A stretch of 64,000 bases of DNA from CAZTHK01 sp964613215 (GCA_964613215.1 CAZTHK010000001.1:124001-188000); one strand, 5' to 3'; numbered from the stretch's first letter, positions 34,732 to 45,225 are shown. The notes: generated from the letters alone by a model not told the origin. Numbers and translations: made by a program.

Positions 34732-35289
34732 ATGCTGACTCTTGTCTCACGAAAGTGGTGGGCTCTGGTGTTGAGAGGCGCCCTGGCCATTTTGCTTGGA
34801 GTCCTGGCTTTTCTGTGGCCCTCTCATACTTTGAAGGCACTTTTTATGCTGGTAGGGCTGTTTCTGATTCTGGATGGTTTTATAACATCGGGTTTGGCAC
34901 TCTCTCACCGGAAGGGGGTAACCCGGTGGTGGATATTCCTGATTGAAGGTATTGCCGGTCTCCTGGTGGGATTGTTTGCTTTTATATGGCCACAGACAGT
35001 TGCAGTGGTGGTGGTTACTCTCCTGGGTATCTGGGCTCTTATCACCGGCGTACTGGAGATACTGGCCGGAGTAAGGTTGAGAGCAATGATGGAGGGAGAA
35101 TGGCTGATGATTTCAGTTGGAATCCTCTCTTTAGCCTTCGGCCTTCTTCTTATTCTGATTCCGGCTTCCGCAGTGGTTGCCCTTCTGTGGCTGGTTGCCG
35201 TATATTTCATACTTTTCGGTATAGTGCTTGTGGTTCTTGGACTTAAGGTCCGGCCACTTTCCCGGAGGTATGGTGAGGATGGATTATGA
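34732..35289 (+). CDS. HdeD-like DUF308 membrane protein
   Basis: 185 residues with six predicted membrane helices arranged as three pairs: ALVLRGALAILLGVLAFLWP, then TLKALFMLVGLFLILDG, WWIFLIEGIAGLLVGLFAF, VAVVVVTLLGIWALITGV, WLMISVGILSLAFGLLLIL and a last Ala/Val-rich helix. The repeated GxxxLLGxxxFxWP pattern is that of HdeD, an inner-membrane acid-resistance protein of E. coli. Start ATG follows AAAGGAA. The exact function is unknown, but neighbours support envelope stress. Confidence 0.9.
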   Translation: MLTLVSRKWWALVLRGALAILLGVLAFLWPSHTLKALFMLVGLFLILDGFITSGLALSHRKGVTRWWIFLIEGIAGLLVGLFAFIWPQTVAVVVVTLLGIWALITGVLEILAGVRLRAMMEGEWLMISVGILSLAFGLLLILIPASAVVALLWLVAVYFILFGIVLVVLGLKVRPLSRRYGEDGL

Positions 35290-35362
35290 TTGATCCTGCC
35301 AGGGAGAACAGGTCATCAGAATTAAAATATCATCCAGCCGATAAGTGTGGGGGAGGCGCACC

Positions 35363-36157
35363 TTGCTGGGTTTCGTAGGTATCGTAGCACTTATTATACT
35401 TCTGGGCCTGTCCCTGGCTATTACACGTCTGGCCACTATAGCCCTGACCATGACCGGGCTGTCGGAAGAAATGGCCCGTTTTCAGGCCCGTTCCGCCTTT
35501 ACCGCTACCGGCTTTACCACTGAAGAGAGCGAAAAGATAGTTAATCAGCCGGTGAGGCGGCGGATTATCATGGCCCTGATGGTCATTCGGAGTGCCGGAC
35601 TTCTGACCGTTGTGCTTACCCTTATTCTCTCATTTGTGGGAGATGCCGGAGCGAAGCAGCAGATTATCCGCCTGGGTGTGTTGGGAGGGGGTGTGGCCCT
35701 TCTTTGGGTAGTGGTTAAATCTTCCTGGACCGACCAATTGATGAACCGGCTTATGAGAAGGTTGCTCAACCGCTGGGCGGATATGGATCTGCGGGATTAT
35801 GCCGGTTTGCTGAAATTATCTGATGGCTACGCAGTTATGGAGGTTCAACTGCGGGAGGACGATTGGCTGGCAGGCAAGAAGGTAAAGGAATGCAGTTTGA
35901 GACAGGAGGGGGTGAATATACTGGGGGTAATCCGGAGAAATGGCGATTATGTGGGGGTCCCCCAGGCAGATACGAAAGTTTACTCTGAAGATACCCTGAT
36001 ACTCTATGGCCGGAACGATGCCCTTCAGAAACTGAGCCGGAGAGAGCGGGGAGGCGCCGGCGACCGGGAGCACCGGGAGGCAGTTTCGGAGGAACAGGGC
36101 CGTATGGTTGATCAAAAACGAAAAGAGAAAGAACATGAGGAAAAACGGGAGAGTTGA
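35363..36157 (+). CDS. Membrane protein with C-terminal TrkA-C (RCK_C) domain
   Basis: Three N-terminal membrane helices (LLGFVGIVALIILLGLSLAI, a central one in LLTVVLTLILSFVG and LGVLGGGVALLWVVV), then a cytoplasmic RCK_C domain of about 75 residues (MEVQLREDDWLAGKKVKE to DTLILYGR). RCK_C domains bind small ligands such as nucleotides and gate ion transport. The pore is too small to be a K channel by itself, so it may be a regulator or partner. A charged Lys/Glu tail ends the protein. TTG at 35363 is favoured by GGGGGAGG; GTG at 35345 would place that site inside the gene. Confidence 0.82.
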   Translation: MLGFVGIVALIILLGLSLAITRLATIALTMTGLSEEMARFQARSAFTATGFTTEESEKIVNQPVRRRIIMALMVIRSAGLLTVVLTLILSFVGDAGAKQQIIRLGVLGGGVALLWVVVKSSWTDQLMNRLMRRLLNRWADMDLRDYAGLLKLSDGYAVMEVQLREDDWLAGKKVKECSLRQEGVNILGVIRRNGDYVGVPQADTKVYSEDTLILYGRNDALQKLSRRERGGAGDREHREAVSEEQGRMVDQKRKEKEHEEKRES

Positions 36158-36302
36158 TTGGGTTGATTTTATGGCCGGGGTTACCCGGGAGATATAGAAA
36201 CAGATCATGGGGCAGGGGAGGCAGATAATAAGAGAGGGTAGAATCAAATGACTGCCCGGCGGAAATGTTTGATTTGAAGACTGGTTTGGACAGGAGGCTG
36301 AG

Positions 36303-36824
36303 ATGGAGTTAAAAGATAGAAACATTGCTATTTTTATAGCTGACCTGTATGAAGATCTGGAATTCTGGTATCCCAGGATAAGGATGGAGGAGGCAGGAGC
36401 GGAGGTTACCGTGATCGGTCCCCGGGCTTCATCATATACCGGCAAGCACGGTCTCCCGGCCAAGGCTGACAGGGGTATTGGTAAAGTCTATCCGGACGGC
36501 TATGATGCCCTGATCATCCCGGGGGGATACTCTCCTGATCATATGCGCCGGTCCAACAAGATGGTATCCTTCGTGCGCGATATGCATGCCGGGGGCAGGA
36601 TTGTTGCGGCCATCTGCCATGCCCCCTGGATGCTGGCGTCTGCAGGGATTCTGCAGGGGAAGAAGCTGACATCATTCTTTTCCATAAAGGACGATCTGGT
36701 TAACGCCGGGGCTGAGTGGGTGAGCAGAGAAGTGGTCAGGGACGAGAATATTATTACCTCCCGTAATCCCGGTGACCTTCCCGCATTCTGCCGCACTATT
36801 GTTGATGCCCTGAAGCAGGATTGA
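36303..36824 (+). CDS. DJ-1/PfpI family protein
   Basis: 173-residue class I glutamine-amidotransferase-like fold. The nucleophile elbow is AAICHAPW with Cys105 and His106; a conserved acidic residue lies in DLYEDLEFWYP and the oxyanion loop in IIPGGYSPD. Members act as stress-linked deglycases, chaperones or peptidases; sequence does not decide which. Cytoplasmic. Start ATG follows GGAGG. It lies upstream of the heavy-metal ATPase. Confidence 0.93.
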   Translation: MELKDRNIAIFIADLYEDLEFWYPRIRMEEAGAEVTVIGPRASSYTGKHGLPAKADRGIGKVYPDGYDALIIPGGYSPDHMRRSNKMVSFVRDMHAGGRIVAAICHAPWMLASAGILQGKKLTSFFSIKDDLVNAGAEWVSREVVRDENIITSRNPGDLPAFCRTIVDALKQD

Positions 36825-36857
36825 GGCTGACTGCTTAACAGAAGGAGGATAGTGATT

Positions 36858-38864
36858 ATGCCAGGGGAAAAAGAACAAAATCATAAACACGGGTGTGGCG
36901 AAGAGACCAGCGGTAATAATTCCTCCCATCATGAGATGATGGCCCGGTATTTCAAGACCCGCTTCTGGATATCCCTTATTATGACAGTACCGGTACTGCT
37001 GCTCTCCCCCATGATCCGGCAGTTTCTGGGTCTTTCCGAAATGCTATCCTTTGCCGGAGACAGCTGGGTGCTGCTGGTGGTGTCCACGGTAATCTATTTT
37101 TACGGAGGGTACCCTTTCCTCTCCGGTCTGGTGAAGGAGTTGAAGGACAGGGAACCGGGGATGATGACCCTCATCGGCATGGCTGTAACCACAGCATACA
37201 TATATAGTGCCGCTGTGGTGATCGGGCTGTCCGGGAGATTATTTTTCTGGGAGCTGGCTACCCTGGTGGATGTAATGCTGCTGGGACACTGGGTGGAGAT
37301 GAAATCAGTAACGGGAGCGTCCCGGGCACTGCAGGAGCTGGTCAGGCTCATGCCCACCAGAGCGCACCGGTTCGGTGGGGAAGGAGAAATTGAAGAGGTT
37401 TCGGTGGACCAATTGAAGCCGGGCGACCGGTTGCTGGTTAAGCCTGGCGAGAAGGTGCCGGCGGATGGTGAAGTAATTGACGGAGAGACCGAAGTTAATC
37501 AGGCTATGGTCACCGGGGAATCGGTGCCGGTTCCCAGGAGCAGGGGAGACCGGGTGATCGGAGGATCCATCAATGGAGATGGTTCCATCACCGTGGAGGT
37601 GCAGAGGACAGGTGAGGATTCTTTTCTTAATAAGGTAGTTGATATGGTTAGAGAGGCTCAGCAGAGCCGTTCCAGAACCCAGGGCCTGGCTGACCGGGCT
37701 GCTTTCTGGCTTACTATTACGGCTATCACTGTCGGTGTGGTTACCCTGCTGATATGGTGGATGGCCGCAGGCCGGCAGTTTGTTTTCGCTCTTACCCGGT
37801 CGGTCACAGTGATGGTAATAACATGTCCCCATGCTCTTGGTCTGGCGATTCCCCTGGTGGTGGCGGTATCCACCGCACTGGGAGCCAGAAAAGGCCTGCT
37901 GATTCGAAACCGTAACCGGTTCGAGGGGGCCAGGAATATTCAGGTGGTGGTATTTGATAAGACCGGTACCCTGACTGCTGGTGATTTCGGAGTAGTGGGG
38001 GTGGATACATTTCAAAAGGACATGAAAGAAGAAACCCTGCTCAACTATGCCGCTGCGGTAGAATCTCATTCAGAGCATTCCATTGCCAGGGGTATTGCTG
38101 AAGAGGCGGAAGAGAACTGGACGGTATCTGATTTCAGGTCCATTCCGGGAAGGGGGGCCCGGGGCAGAGTGAAGGACCGGGCAGTAATGGTGGTGAGCCG
38201 CGCCTACCTTGAGGAGGAGGGTATGGATATTCCAGGGGAAGAGGGGGGCGGAGATAATATAGGCAAGACCGCTGTTTATGTAGTGCTGGATGGAAAACCG
38301 GCAGGGGTGATACTACTCAGGGATGTTATAAGGGAATCATCCCGGGATGCCGTGAATAGACTCCGAGAGAAGGGTATTCAAGTTATGATGCTGACCGGAG
38401 ACCGGGAGGAGGTGGCCCGGTGGGTAGCCGGAGAGCTGGACCTGGATGATTATTTTGCGGAGGTTCTTCCGGAGGATAAGGAGGAGGCTATCAGGGCCAT
38501 CCAGAAGAGGGGTTTGAAGGTAGCCATGTGCGGGGACGGGGTCAACGACGCTCCCGCTCTGGCCCGTGCTGATCTGGGAATTGCCATCGGTGCCGGTACC
38601 GATGTGGCGGTGGAAACTGCAGATGTGGTCCTGGTCAGGGATGATCCCATGGACGCCGTTTCACTACTGGCTCTTTCCCGGGCAACCTACCGGAAGATGA
38701 TACAGAACCTGATATGGGCTACCGGATATAACGTGGTGGCCATTCCACTGGCGGCCGGGGTGCTGTACAGCTACGGTATTCTGCTGAGCCCCGCGGTGGG
38801 TGCCATACTTATGTCAATGAGTACGGTGATAGTTGCGGTTAATGCAAGAATACTGAAAATCTGA
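36858..38864 (+). CDS. copB: Heavy-metal P-type ATPase, CopB-like (P1B-3)
   Basis: ATP-driven metal exporter of the inner membrane. A His/Cys-rich N-terminus (HKHGCGEE, SSHHEM) replaces the usual HMA domain. The transport site is CPH (Cys323-Pro-His325), the hallmark of the CopB group that exports copper or silver. Phosphorylated Asp367 is in DKTGTLTAG; TGES, the nucleotide-binding SEHSIARG and GDGVNDAPALA are also present. Start ATG 36858 is chosen over GTG 36852 by its spacing to GAAGGAGG. Metal choice is by family rule only. Confidence 0.93.
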   Translation: MPGEKEQNHKHGCGEETSGNNSSHHEMMARYFKTRFWISLIMTVPVLLLSPMIRQFLGLSEMLSFAGDSWVLLVVSTVIYFYGGYPFLSGLVKELKDREPGMMTLIGMAVTTAYIYSAAVVIGLSGRLFFWELATLVDVMLLGHWVEMKSVTGASRALQELVRLMPTRAHRFGGEGEIEEVSVDQLKPGDRLLVKPGEKVPADGEVIDGETEVNQAMVTGESVPVPRSRGDRVIGGSINGDGSITVEVQRTGEDSFLNKVVDMVREAQQSRSRTQGLADRAAFWLTITAITVGVVTLLIWWMAAGRQFVFALTRSVTVMVITCPHALGLAIPLVVAVSTALGARKGLLIRNRNRFEGARNIQVVVFDKTGTLTAGDFGVVGVDTFQKDMKEETLLNYAAAVESHSEHSIARGIAEEAEENWTVSDFRSIPGRGARGRVKDRAVMVVSRAYLEEEGMDIPGEEGGGDNIGKTAVYVVLDGKPAGVILLRDVIRESSRDAVNRLREKGIQVMMLTGDREEVARWVAGELDLDDYFAEVLPEDKEEAIRAIQKRGLKVAMCGDGVNDAPALARADLGIAIGAGTDVAVETADVVLVRDDPMDAVSLLALSRATYRKMIQNLIWATGYNVVAIPLAAGVLYSYGILLSPAVGAILMSMSTVIVAVNARILKI

Positions 38865-38881
38865 ATGGGGGGAGTATAGTT

Positions 38882-39616
38882 TTGGCTGATTCAGGAGATA
38901 TAAGAGTGGGAACTTCGGGTTGGAACTATAAACACTGGAGGGATAATTTCTATCCCTCCCGGTTACAGCCGGAGGAATGGCTGGATTATTATGCCGGGCA
39001 TCTTTCCACAGTGGAGATAAATAATTCCTTCTATAATCTGCCTTCGCCTGATACCTTCCGGAAGTGGTCCGGTATAGTACCAGAGTCATTTCTGTTTTCG
39101 GTTAAAGCCAGCAGGTATATCACTCATATGAAAAAGCTCAAAGACCCCGCAGAACCTCTGGGCAGGTTTATGGAGGGGGCCAATCATCTGGGAGAGCGGA
39201 GGGGACCAATTCTCTTCCAGCTTCCTCCCCGCTGGCGGCTCAATCCCGGCCGGCTGAAGGAATTCCTGGAACATCTGCCCGGGAATACCCCGGCTGCCTT
39301 CGAATTCAGGGACACCACCTGGTGGAATGATGAGGTTTACCGGATACTGGAGGAGTATAACGCCGCCTTCTGTATCTATCATCTGGCGGGGACTGAGTCT
39401 CCCAGGGTGGTCACCTCCGACCTGGTATATATTCGCCTGCACGGGCCGGGGGATGCCTATCAGGGTTTGTATGATAAAAATACCTTGAGTGGATGGGTGG
39501 GAGCTGCTAACACCTGGGCGGAGCAGGGGAAGGATGTGTATTGCTATTTTGATAATGATCAGAACGGTTATGCCGCCCGCAATGCCCTGGAGATGCGGGA
39601 TATGATAGAGAAGTAG
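38882..39616 (+). CDS. DUF72 family protein
   Basis: 244-residue TIM-barrel-like protein of the widespread DUF72 (YecE) family: VGTSGWNYKHWRDNFYP at the start, NNSFYNLPS, FQLPPRW and the late YIRLHGPGDAYQG. The conserved acidic and Trp residues suggest an enzyme, but the reaction is unknown. TTG start with GGGGGAG about 9 bases upstream. It is 17 bases after the CopB gene and 21 before UPF0182, so it lies within one long operon. Confidence 0.93.
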   Translation: MADSGDIRVGTSGWNYKHWRDNFYPSRLQPEEWLDYYAGHLSTVEINNSFYNLPSPDTFRKWSGIVPESFLFSVKASRYITHMKKLKDPAEPLGRFMEGANHLGERRGPILFQLPPRWRLNPGRLKEFLEHLPGNTPAAFEFRDTTWWNDEVYRILEEYNAAFCIYHLAGTESPRVVTSDLVYIRLHGPGDAYQGLYDKNTLSGWVGAANTWAEQGKDVYCYFDNDQNGYAARNALEMRDMIEK

Positions 39617-39637
39617 CCACTTTACTGTAACGGGGGT

Positions 39638-42442
39638 ATGGATATGTATACCATTCTCATTCTGATCCTTGTTGCCGGAGCTCTTTACTGCCTTTACCGG
39701 GGAGTACGATACCGGCGTTCCGGCTTTATCTATTGCGGTGCGGGGCTGGGTCTGTTTGCCCTGCTGTTTTTCAACCTTCTGGACCTGTGGGGCGAAGCTC
39801 TCTGGTTTGGAGCGGTGGGATATATCTCCCGCTTCTGGAAGGTGTTGATCACCCAGGTTGTTCTGGCGGTTATCGGCGCTGCAGGAGGCGCTGTGATAAT
39901 GTATCTGCTGGTGTTTCAGGCCACCAGGCAGAGGAGGGCGGGAAGATGGGTGGCGGCGGGGCTGGGTGCCCTGACCGGGATAATCTGGGGTGGTTCCAAC
40001 TGGATGGAATGGCTCAGGTTTATCAACAGGGTTCCCGGAGAGGCCCCCGATCCCATTCTGAATATGAGAGAGGGGTTTTATCTGTTTGTTCTTCCCTTTC
40101 TGGATTCGCTATATGCCCTGGCCTTCTGGCTGGTCCTGCTCAGCCTGTTGGTTATGACCGGCACCCTGTTCTTCAGGAGGAGGCAGAATGAGATAAGGTT
40201 CGTGGCCCCGGAAGATTCAGCCTCTTCCTCATATGGTTCCCTATACCTGGGAGGTGCGCTGTTACTGTTTGTTCTGGCCTTTGGTAAATATCTCAGCAGG
40301 TTCCATCTGCTCTATTCCAGCTGGGGGGTGGTGCATGGGCCGGGATGGACCGATGTTCATATCCGTCTTCCCATCTACTGGGTTATGGTAATACTGACAG
40401 CATTGCTGGGGATATCCCTTTTAATACCCGGGATGAGAAGGCGGCTGGTACCGTCCGGGGTCAGGAGGGCTGCGGGAAAATTCCCGGTGCCCCTGGGTAA
40501 CTTGGCAATGCATCTGGTCTGGATGTTGCTGATATGGCTGGTGGGGTTGAGTATCATTCCGGCTCTGGTTCAGTGGCTGCGGGTAGAACCCAACGAAATT
40601 ACCATGGAGTCACCCTATATTGAGCACAATATCAGTTTCACCCGCAGAGGTTTCAAACTCCAGCATGTGGAAGAGAGAGAATTTCCCGTGGAGGGGAAAT
40701 TGACCCCTGCCATGATCGACAGCAATCGTGATATTTTCAGCAATATCCGGCTGTGGGATTACCGGGCCCTGGATGCGGTATACAAGCAGTTTCAGGAGAT
40801 CCGTCTTTACTATGAGTTCTCCGATGTGGACATAGACCGCTATCAACTCTCTTCGGGCTACCGCCAGGTTATGGTCTCGGCCAGGGAGATGGAGCTGAAT
40901 AATCTGCCTCCCAAGAGCCAGACCTTTGTCAACCGGCGGTTCAAGTATACTCATGGATTTGGAGTAACCCTTACCAATGTAAGCGAATTCACCCCGCAGG
41001 GATTACCTCATCTTCTGGTTAAGGATATTCCTCCCAGGGTGGAAGATTCCGCTCTTAAGATCGACCGGCCGGAGATATATTACGGCGAGCTTACCAGAAC
41101 CCATGTGGTGGCCAATTCAAAGACCGAGGAATTCGACTATCCCAGCGGGGACCAGAACAGGTATACCAGCTATCAGGGTAAAGGAGGCGTGCCCGTTTCC
41201 AGCCTTTGGCGAAAGTTTATCTACGGATACAAATTCGATGGAACCCGGTTCTTCTTCTCCGGCTATCCGGATGAGGAGAGCAGGCTGATGTTTCACCGCC
41301 AGATACGGGAACGGGTGGAGATTCTGGCTCCCTTCATTCGTTTCGATGCGGATCCCTATGTGGTGATAGCCGGTGGAGAGTTGTACTGGATCATAGATGG
41401 ATATACCGCCAGTGACAGGTATCCCTACAGCGAGCCTCTGCGCTCCGTCCGCAGGGATCTGAATGTGGGGCTGAAAGATATAAATTATATCAGGAATTCG
41501 GTGAAAGCGGTGGTTAACGCCTATTCCGGGGAGGTCCGGTTTTATGTTTTCGAACCCGGTGATCCCCTCATCCGGGTGTACCGCCGGATATTCCCTGGAC
41601 TGTTCCGGGATAAGCAGGAAATGCCGCAGTCGCTGATCAGGCATATACGCTACCCTGTGGATATGCTTCAGATACAGGGTCTGGTTTATGCCCAGTATCA
41701 TATGGAGGATCCCACAGTTTTCTATAATCAGGAGGATCTGTGGGTGCAGGCTACCGAGAAATACTACGGAGGGGTTCAGCCGGTGGAGCCTTACTACATC
41801 ATGTGGGAGGCTCCCGGCAGTGATGAACAGGAGTTTGTGCTGATGCTCCCCTTTACCCCCAAGAACAGGCAGGTTTTGATCGGATGGATTGCCGGTATGT
41901 GCGATGGTGAGAATTACGGGCGTTTTCTGGCTTATCAGTTTCCCAAGGAGAAGCGGGTGCTGGGCACCCAGCAGGTGGAGACCAAAATAGATCAGGATCC
42001 TCACCTTTCCGGACAGCTTAGCCTGTGGGATCAGCGGGGATCCAATGTAATCCGCGGTAACGTGCTGGTTATCCCCGTAAACGAAACCATCTTTTATGTG
42101 GAACCGATCTATCTTCAGGCCGAGACGGCAGCCTATCCCGAGTTGCGCCTGGTGGCGGTGATGCACAACGACGATCTCAGTTATGCGGAAACCTTCGATA
42201 AAGCCCTGGAAGGATTATTGACCGGGGAAAGGAGAAGGTTGCCGGAAGGGGCGGGAATGGAGGAGGGGGCCACCGCAGCGTCTCTGATCCGGAGTGCCCG
42301 GGATGCTTTCCAGAGCTACATAAAGTCGCTGGGAGACCAACGGTTCAGGGAGGCCGGGGATGCCCTGGAAAGGCTTCAGCAGTCGCTGGAACAGCTTGAC
42401 ACCCGTTTCGGGTCGGAGGATACCGCCGGGCAGCAGGATTAG
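39638..42442 (+). CDS. UPF0182 family membrane protein
   Basis: 934 residues. The first ~310 contain seven or so membrane helices. The rest is a large, probably extracytoplasmic, domain with family features such as NLPPKSQTFVNRRFKYTHGF, TSYQGKGGVPVSS and YWIIDGYTASDRYPYS. UPF0182 proteins are found in actinobacteria, cyanobacteria and Gram-negative lineages; no function is established. An acidic, Gln-rich C-terminal tail ends the protein. It lies in tight array with DUF72 and the Ca-type ATPase. Confidence 0.94.
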   Translation: MDMYTILILILVAGALYCLYRGVRYRRSGFIYCGAGLGLFALLFFNLLDLWGEALWFGAVGYISRFWKVLITQVVLAVIGAAGGAVIMYLLVFQATRQRRAGRWVAAGLGALTGIIWGGSNWMEWLRFINRVPGEAPDPILNMREGFYLFVLPFLDSLYALAFWLVLLSLLVMTGTLFFRRRQNEIRFVAPEDSASSSYGSLYLGGALLLFVLAFGKYLSRFHLLYSSWGVVHGPGWTDVHIRLPIYWVMVILTALLGISLLIPGMRRRLVPSGVRRAAGKFPVPLGNLAMHLVWMLLIWLVGLSIIPALVQWLRVEPNEITMESPYIEHNISFTRRGFKLQHVEEREFPVEGKLTPAMIDSNRDIFSNIRLWDYRALDAVYKQFQEIRLYYEFSDVDIDRYQLSSGYRQVMVSAREMELNNLPPKSQTFVNRRFKYTHGFGVTLTNVSEFTPQGLPHLLVKDIPPRVEDSALKIDRPEIYYGELTRTHVVANSKTEEFDYPSGDQNRYTSYQGKGGVPVSSLWRKFIYGYKFDGTRFFFSGYPDEESRLMFHRQIRERVEILAPFIRFDADPYVVIAGGELYWIIDGYTASDRYPYSEPLRSVRRDLNVGLKDINYIRNSVKAVVNAYSGEVRFYVFEPGDPLIRVYRRIFPGLFRDKQEMPQSLIRHIRYPVDMLQIQGLVYAQYHMEDPTVFYNQEDLWVQATEKYYGGVQPVEPYYIMWEAPGSDEQEFVLMLPFTPKNRQVLIGWIAGMCDGENYGRFLAYQFPKEKRVLGTQQVETKIDQDPHLSGQLSLWDQRGSNVIRGNVLVIPVNETIFYVEPIYLQAETAAYPELRLVAVMHNDDLSYAETFDKALEGLLTGERRRLPEGAGMEEGATAASLIRSARDAFQSYIKSLGDQRFREAGDALERLQQSLEQLDTRFGSEDTAGQQD

Positions 42443-42457
42443 CATTAGAAGGAGTTT

Positions 42458-45157
42458 ATGAGTAAGGTCGAGAAAGAGAGATGGTGGAGCCTATCCCCGG
42501 AGGAAGTGGTGAAACAGCTGGATGTTTCACCTGAGGCGGGAGTCTCTCATCAGCAGGTAGCCGGCCGCAGAAAGGAATATGGCCTAAATAAGCTGGAGGA
42601 ATTCGAAGGCCGGAGCGCCCTCCGTATATTCATCGATCAGTTCAAGAGCCTGGTTATCATAATCCTGGCGGTGGCTGCGGTGCTCTCTTTTCTGTTTGGC
42701 CAATGGGTAGAGGGGGCGGCTGTATCGGTGGCGGTAATTCTGAATGCGGTGATTGGCTTTTTCACCGAGTGGAGGGCGGTGCGTTCCATGGATGCACTGC
42801 GCAAACTCTCCCAGGTAGAGGCCCGGGTAGTGCGGGACGGAGAGCAGAAGAACCTCCCCGCTGACCAGCTGGTGGTGGGTGACATTGTAATAATGGAAGG
42901 CGGGGATATGATCTCCGCTGATATGAGGCTGCTGGAGGCAAATAAATTCCAGACAGATGAATCCACCCTGACCGGAGAATCTGAACCGGTAACCAAAACT
43001 ATCCATCCGGTTGATGAAAATGCTCCCCTTGCTGAACGATCATGTATGGTCTATAAGGGTACCTTTGTTACCAGGGGGTCCGGGAAAGGGGTGGTGACCG
43101 AAACAGGTGGTGATACCGAGCTGGGAAGAATAAGCGAGCTGGTGGCGGAGGCGGAACCTGAAGAAACCCCCCTGGAGAAGAGACTGGACCGGCTGGGCAG
43201 AAGCCTTATCTGGGTTACCCTGGTGCTGGCGGGGGCGGTAGCGGTTACGGGCCTGATCAGGGGCAAGGAACTGCTGCTGATGGTGGAAAGTGCAGTGGCC
43301 CTGGCGGTAGCGGCCATACCGGAAGGTCTGCCGGTGGTGGCGACGGTGGCTCTGGCCCGGGGAATGATACGGATGAGCAGACGCAACGTATTGATAAATC
43401 GCCTCTCTTCGGTGGAAACCCTGGGTACCACCCAGATAATTTTTACTGACAAGACCGGGACCCTCACGGAAAATCGGATGAAGGTAGAAAAACTGGTGTT
43501 AGATCATGAGCGGATAACTTTACAGCAGGGAGATGGGGGAGGGAGGCTGAGATATATGTGCGAAGGAGAGGAGTTTTCTCCGGGTGAGGATGAGTCTCTG
43601 GATAAGTTGCTCAGGGTATCCCTGCTATGCAATAATGCTTCCCTTCCCCGTGAGGGGAATGATGATAAAGAGGTGGAGGGGTTGGGGGATCCGGTGGAGG
43701 TGGCTCTGCTTGAGATGGTTGACCGCAGCGGTATTGATTATCACCGGGTACAGGAGGAATATCCGGAGGAGAGGGAGGAATCTTTTGATCCGGAGACCAA
43801 AATGATGGCTGCCTTCAACCGGGAGGGGGAGGAGTGGATGGTTTCGGTAAAGGGTGCCCCGGAAGAAGTTTTATCCTGTTGTGAATCGCAATACAGGGAT
43901 GGAGAGCCGGAGAAGCTTACCCGGCAGAAACGTCACAGCTGGTTGGAAAGCAACAGCGAGCTGGCTGCCTCTGGTTACCGGCTTCTGGCTGTGGCTTATA
44001 AATATACCGGAAATCTGGAGGAAGAGCCTTATCAGGGACTGATACTTCTTGGGCTGGTGGTGTTCCGTGATCCCCCCAGAAAAAATATGGAAGAGACCAT
44101 GGAGGCATGCCGGGGTGCAGGGATCAGGGTTGTCATGGTAACCGGCGATCAGGAGGAGACCGCCCGTCACGTGGCCCGGTCTATCCGGATGACCGGAGAC
44201 AGGGAGGTGAAGGTGCTGTACGGCCCCGATCTGGGCGATCCCGATAAGGCACCTCCTGAGAAGTGGAGGGAATGGAGGAAGGCGGACATTTTTGCCCGGG
44301 TTACCTCCGAACAGAAACTGGATCTGATAGATATACACCAGAAGGAGGGGACCATTGTAGCTATGACCGGGGATGGGGTTAATGATGCCCCCGCCCTGAC
44401 GGAGGCAGATATCGGAATCGCCATGGGCAGGAGGGGGACCCAGGTTGCCCGGGAGGCGTCAGATATGATTCTGAAGGATGATGCCTTCGCCACCATTCTG
44501 ACTGCTATCGAAATGGGCAGGGCTATATTCAAGAATATACGCAGGTTCATTCTCTATCTCCTCTCCGGCAATGTCAGTGAGATAATGATCGTGGGAGTAG
44601 CCATGTTTTTCAACATGTCTCTGCCTATTCTGCCCCTCCAGATTCTTTTTCTCAACCTGGTGCTGGATGTATTCCCGGCTCTGGCGCTGGGAGTCAGCGA
44701 GGGTGAAGAGGGTTTGATGAAGAGGCCGCCCCGGCCTTCCGAAGAGCCAATCATAGGCCGGTCTCACTGGTTATGGATTACCGGATATGCCGTTATTATC
44801 GGGGCAACTGTTCTGATTTCCTTTATCCTGGCGGAAAGGGTATGGGGGTTTTCGGGCTCCCGGCAGGTTACTGTTTCTTTTCTTACCCTGTCATTTGCCC
44901 GGCTGTGGCATGTGTTTAATATGAGAGGCGGGTCGTCCCATCCCCTGAAAAACCCGGTGGTGATGAATCCCTACGTATGGGGAGCCATCCTGTTGTGCAC
45001 CGTCCTGATTCTGGGAGTGGTGTATTTGCCCGGGCTCGCCGGAGTGCTGGGGAACACCCCTCCCCCCTTCAGGATTTGGGGATTCATCCTGGCGATGAGT
45101 GTGGTGCCCTTCGCAGCAGGGCAGATTCTGAAATATGCCGGAGCAGACCGGTTATAG
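42458..45157 (+). CDS. Cation-translocating P-type ATPase, calcium-pump type (P2A)
   Basis: 899-residue ion pump. Motifs: TGES, PEGLP with Glu289 in membrane helix 4, phosphorylated Asp331 in DKTGTLTEN, KGAPEEVL, TGDGVNDAPALTEADIGIAMG. Cation ligands fit a Ca pump: Asn and Glu in LSGNVSEIM (helix 5), Asn and Asp in NLVLDVFPALALG (helix 6; Leu replaces the usual Thr). N-terminal cation ATPase domain starts SLSPEEVVKQL. It begins 16 bases after UPF0182 with AGAAGGAG. Calcium export is the best prediction; Mn is possible. Confidence 0.92.
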   Translation: MSKVEKERWWSLSPEEVVKQLDVSPEAGVSHQQVAGRRKEYGLNKLEEFEGRSALRIFIDQFKSLVIIILAVAAVLSFLFGQWVEGAAVSVAVILNAVIGFFTEWRAVRSMDALRKLSQVEARVVRDGEQKNLPADQLVVGDIVIMEGGDMISADMRLLEANKFQTDESTLTGESEPVTKTIHPVDENAPLAERSCMVYKGTFVTRGSGKGVVTETGGDTELGRISELVAEAEPEETPLEKRLDRLGRSLIWVTLVLAGAVAVTGLIRGKELLLMVESAVALAVAAIPEGLPVVATVALARGMIRMSRRNVLINRLSSVETLGTTQIIFTDKTGTLTENRMKVEKLVLDHERITLQQGDGGGRLRYMCEGEEFSPGEDESLDKLLRVSLLCNNASLPREGNDDKEVEGLGDPVEVALLEMVDRSGIDYHRVQEEYPEEREESFDPETKMMAAFNREGEEWMVSVKGAPEEVLSCCESQYRDGEPEKLTRQKRHSWLESNSELAASGYRLLAVAYKYTGNLEEEPYQGLILLGLVVFRDPPRKNMEETMEACRGAGIRVVMVTGDQEETARHVARSIRMTGDREVKVLYGPDLGDPDKAPPEKWREWRKADIFARVTSEQKLDLIDIHQKEGTIVAMTGDGVNDAPALTEADIGIAMGRRGTQVAREASDMILKDDAFATILTAIEMGRAIFKNIRRFILYLLSGNVSEIMIVGVAMFFNMSLPILPLQILFLNLVLDVFPALALGVSEGEEGLMKRPPRPSEEPIIGRSHWLWITGYAVIIGATVLISFILAERVWGFSGSRQVTVSFLTLSFARLWHVFNMRGGSSHPLKNPVVMNPYVWGAILLCTVLILGVVYLPGLAGVLGNTPPPFRIWGFILAMSVVPFAAGQILKYAGADRL

Positions 45158-45225
45158 ATAAGTAAATGCCGGCATGCATATTCACCGGCTTGAAATCAAT
45201 GCAGTATGCCGGAGAGGGAGCAAGA